Of a stretch of DNA of 64,000 nucleotides, positions 63,476-64,000 are shown piece by piece. How positions within the stretch are numbered: the first letter of the stretch is position 1; each line of letters starts with the position of its first letter. The stretch comes from Ligula intestinalis. Taxonomy: Eukaryota > Platyhelminthes > Cestoda > Diphyllobothriidea > Diphyllobothriidae. The stretch is from the NCBI GenBank assembly GCA_036362985.1, contig JAYGXS010000004.1, positions 43,868,826-43,932,825 on the forward strand. Direction: 5' to 3'. The notes under the pieces were generated by a model, which saw only the letters and a program-made list of their open reading frames with translations, had not been told where the DNA came from and ran no database searches. Both the position numbers and the translations under genes were made by a program.

Positions 63476-64000
63476 ATTTTTCCCACGAAACTTTGAGTTC
63501 GGAATCCTCAACACGAGGATCACGTCTAACTATATCATATCATACCATCTTCGTCTAACTACTTCGTTGAGTATTCTTTGTCATACTTTTTGGAAATAAG
63601 AGGCTCGCTGAACCCTGCCACCGATGAAGGATTTTTTTACTGCCTAGTGACTTTTACTTTATGAAAGGGTCCGTTGTATATCGTATCTGACTTACTACCT
63701 TACTACGTGTGACATACTACTCTTTCCCGTCGGCTTATGATTAACAAAACTACTCGTAAAATTTCAGTAGCCCAACTTTCAATTTTTTCGTTAAATTCTA
63801 ACAATAGGTAGCCGAATGTCCATTTTCGTTATATTCCGCAATCATAAGGCCCAATTTACCTCAATTTGTATCTGTATGCCCGCAACAGGTGTTCACGTTG
63901 ATAGAATTTCATTCTGTGTTAGCATATTAAAAATTTATACTCTTGAATTAATGTAGGTGTTTCAACTATGTGAAGGTCTTAAGGGTTTGCGTTGCGAGCT

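Overview
This window is eukaryotic, gene-poor and repeat-rich. The best fit is a tapeworm, probably of the order Diphyllobothriidea (Schistocephalus/Spirometra type). That inference rests on the mix of retroelements. There is a LINE whose reverse transcriptase is followed by C2H2 zinc fingers, an RTE-type LINE, jockey/CR1-like LINEs, Penelope-like elements (PLEs) with GIY-YIG endonucleases, and tRNA-derived SINEs. A host gene with a 39-nt intron also fits. Nothing resembles a bacterial operon, phage or CRISPR array.

The one securely identified host gene lies on the minus strand between about 58.4 and 46.0 kb. It is leucine carboxyl methyltransferase 1 (LCMT1/PPM1), the enzyme that methylates the C-terminal leucine of the PP2A catalytic subunit. 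I assembled it from six exons with GT/AG borders and matching phases; they give about 330 residues, against 334 in human LCMT1. Its three long introns hold an antisense decayed RTE element (52.66-55.98 kb), a SINE pair, a possible LTR repeat, a telomere-like tract, a short assembly gap, and an antisense 5'-truncated jockey-like element (46.59-48.54 kb). Upstream of it lie less certain exon candidates, including a MutL-like piece at 60.87-61.18 kb that abuts a PLE fragment.

Layout. 0-6 kb: PLE fragments, a LINE 3' fragment and unassigned DNA. 6.1-9.85 kb: decayed zinc-finger LINE on the plus strand. 11.46-14.74 kb: RTE-type element with one intact 1028-aa ORF, the best candidate for an active element. 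14.8-19 kb: decayed jockey-like element on the minus strand, whose ORF1 region holds unusual 'VKA' tandem repeats. 19.2-23.5 kb: PLE 3' ends, SINEs and a dispersed repeat. 25.2-29.3 kb: second minus-strand jockey-like element with an RRM-like ORF1, endonuclease and RT. 30-45 kb: mostly non-coding, with paired dispersed repeats, a 606-bp TA-flanked inverted-terminal-repeat element, a 100-bp-arm inverted repeat, SINEs, a nested PLE fragment and two small ORFs that begin with a possible acylation motif (MGC). 46-58.4 kb: LCMT1. 58.4-64 kb: candidate exons, a near-perfect hairpin, a PLE 3' end and a direct repeat pair.

The retroelements work by target-primed reverse transcription: the endonuclease nicks DNA and the RT copies the element RNA. 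The SINEs presumably borrow LINE machinery. Apart from the 1028-aa ORF, every copy carries frameshifts, stops, truncations or lost catalytic residues. All identifications come from reading translations and repeats by eye; no database search was run.
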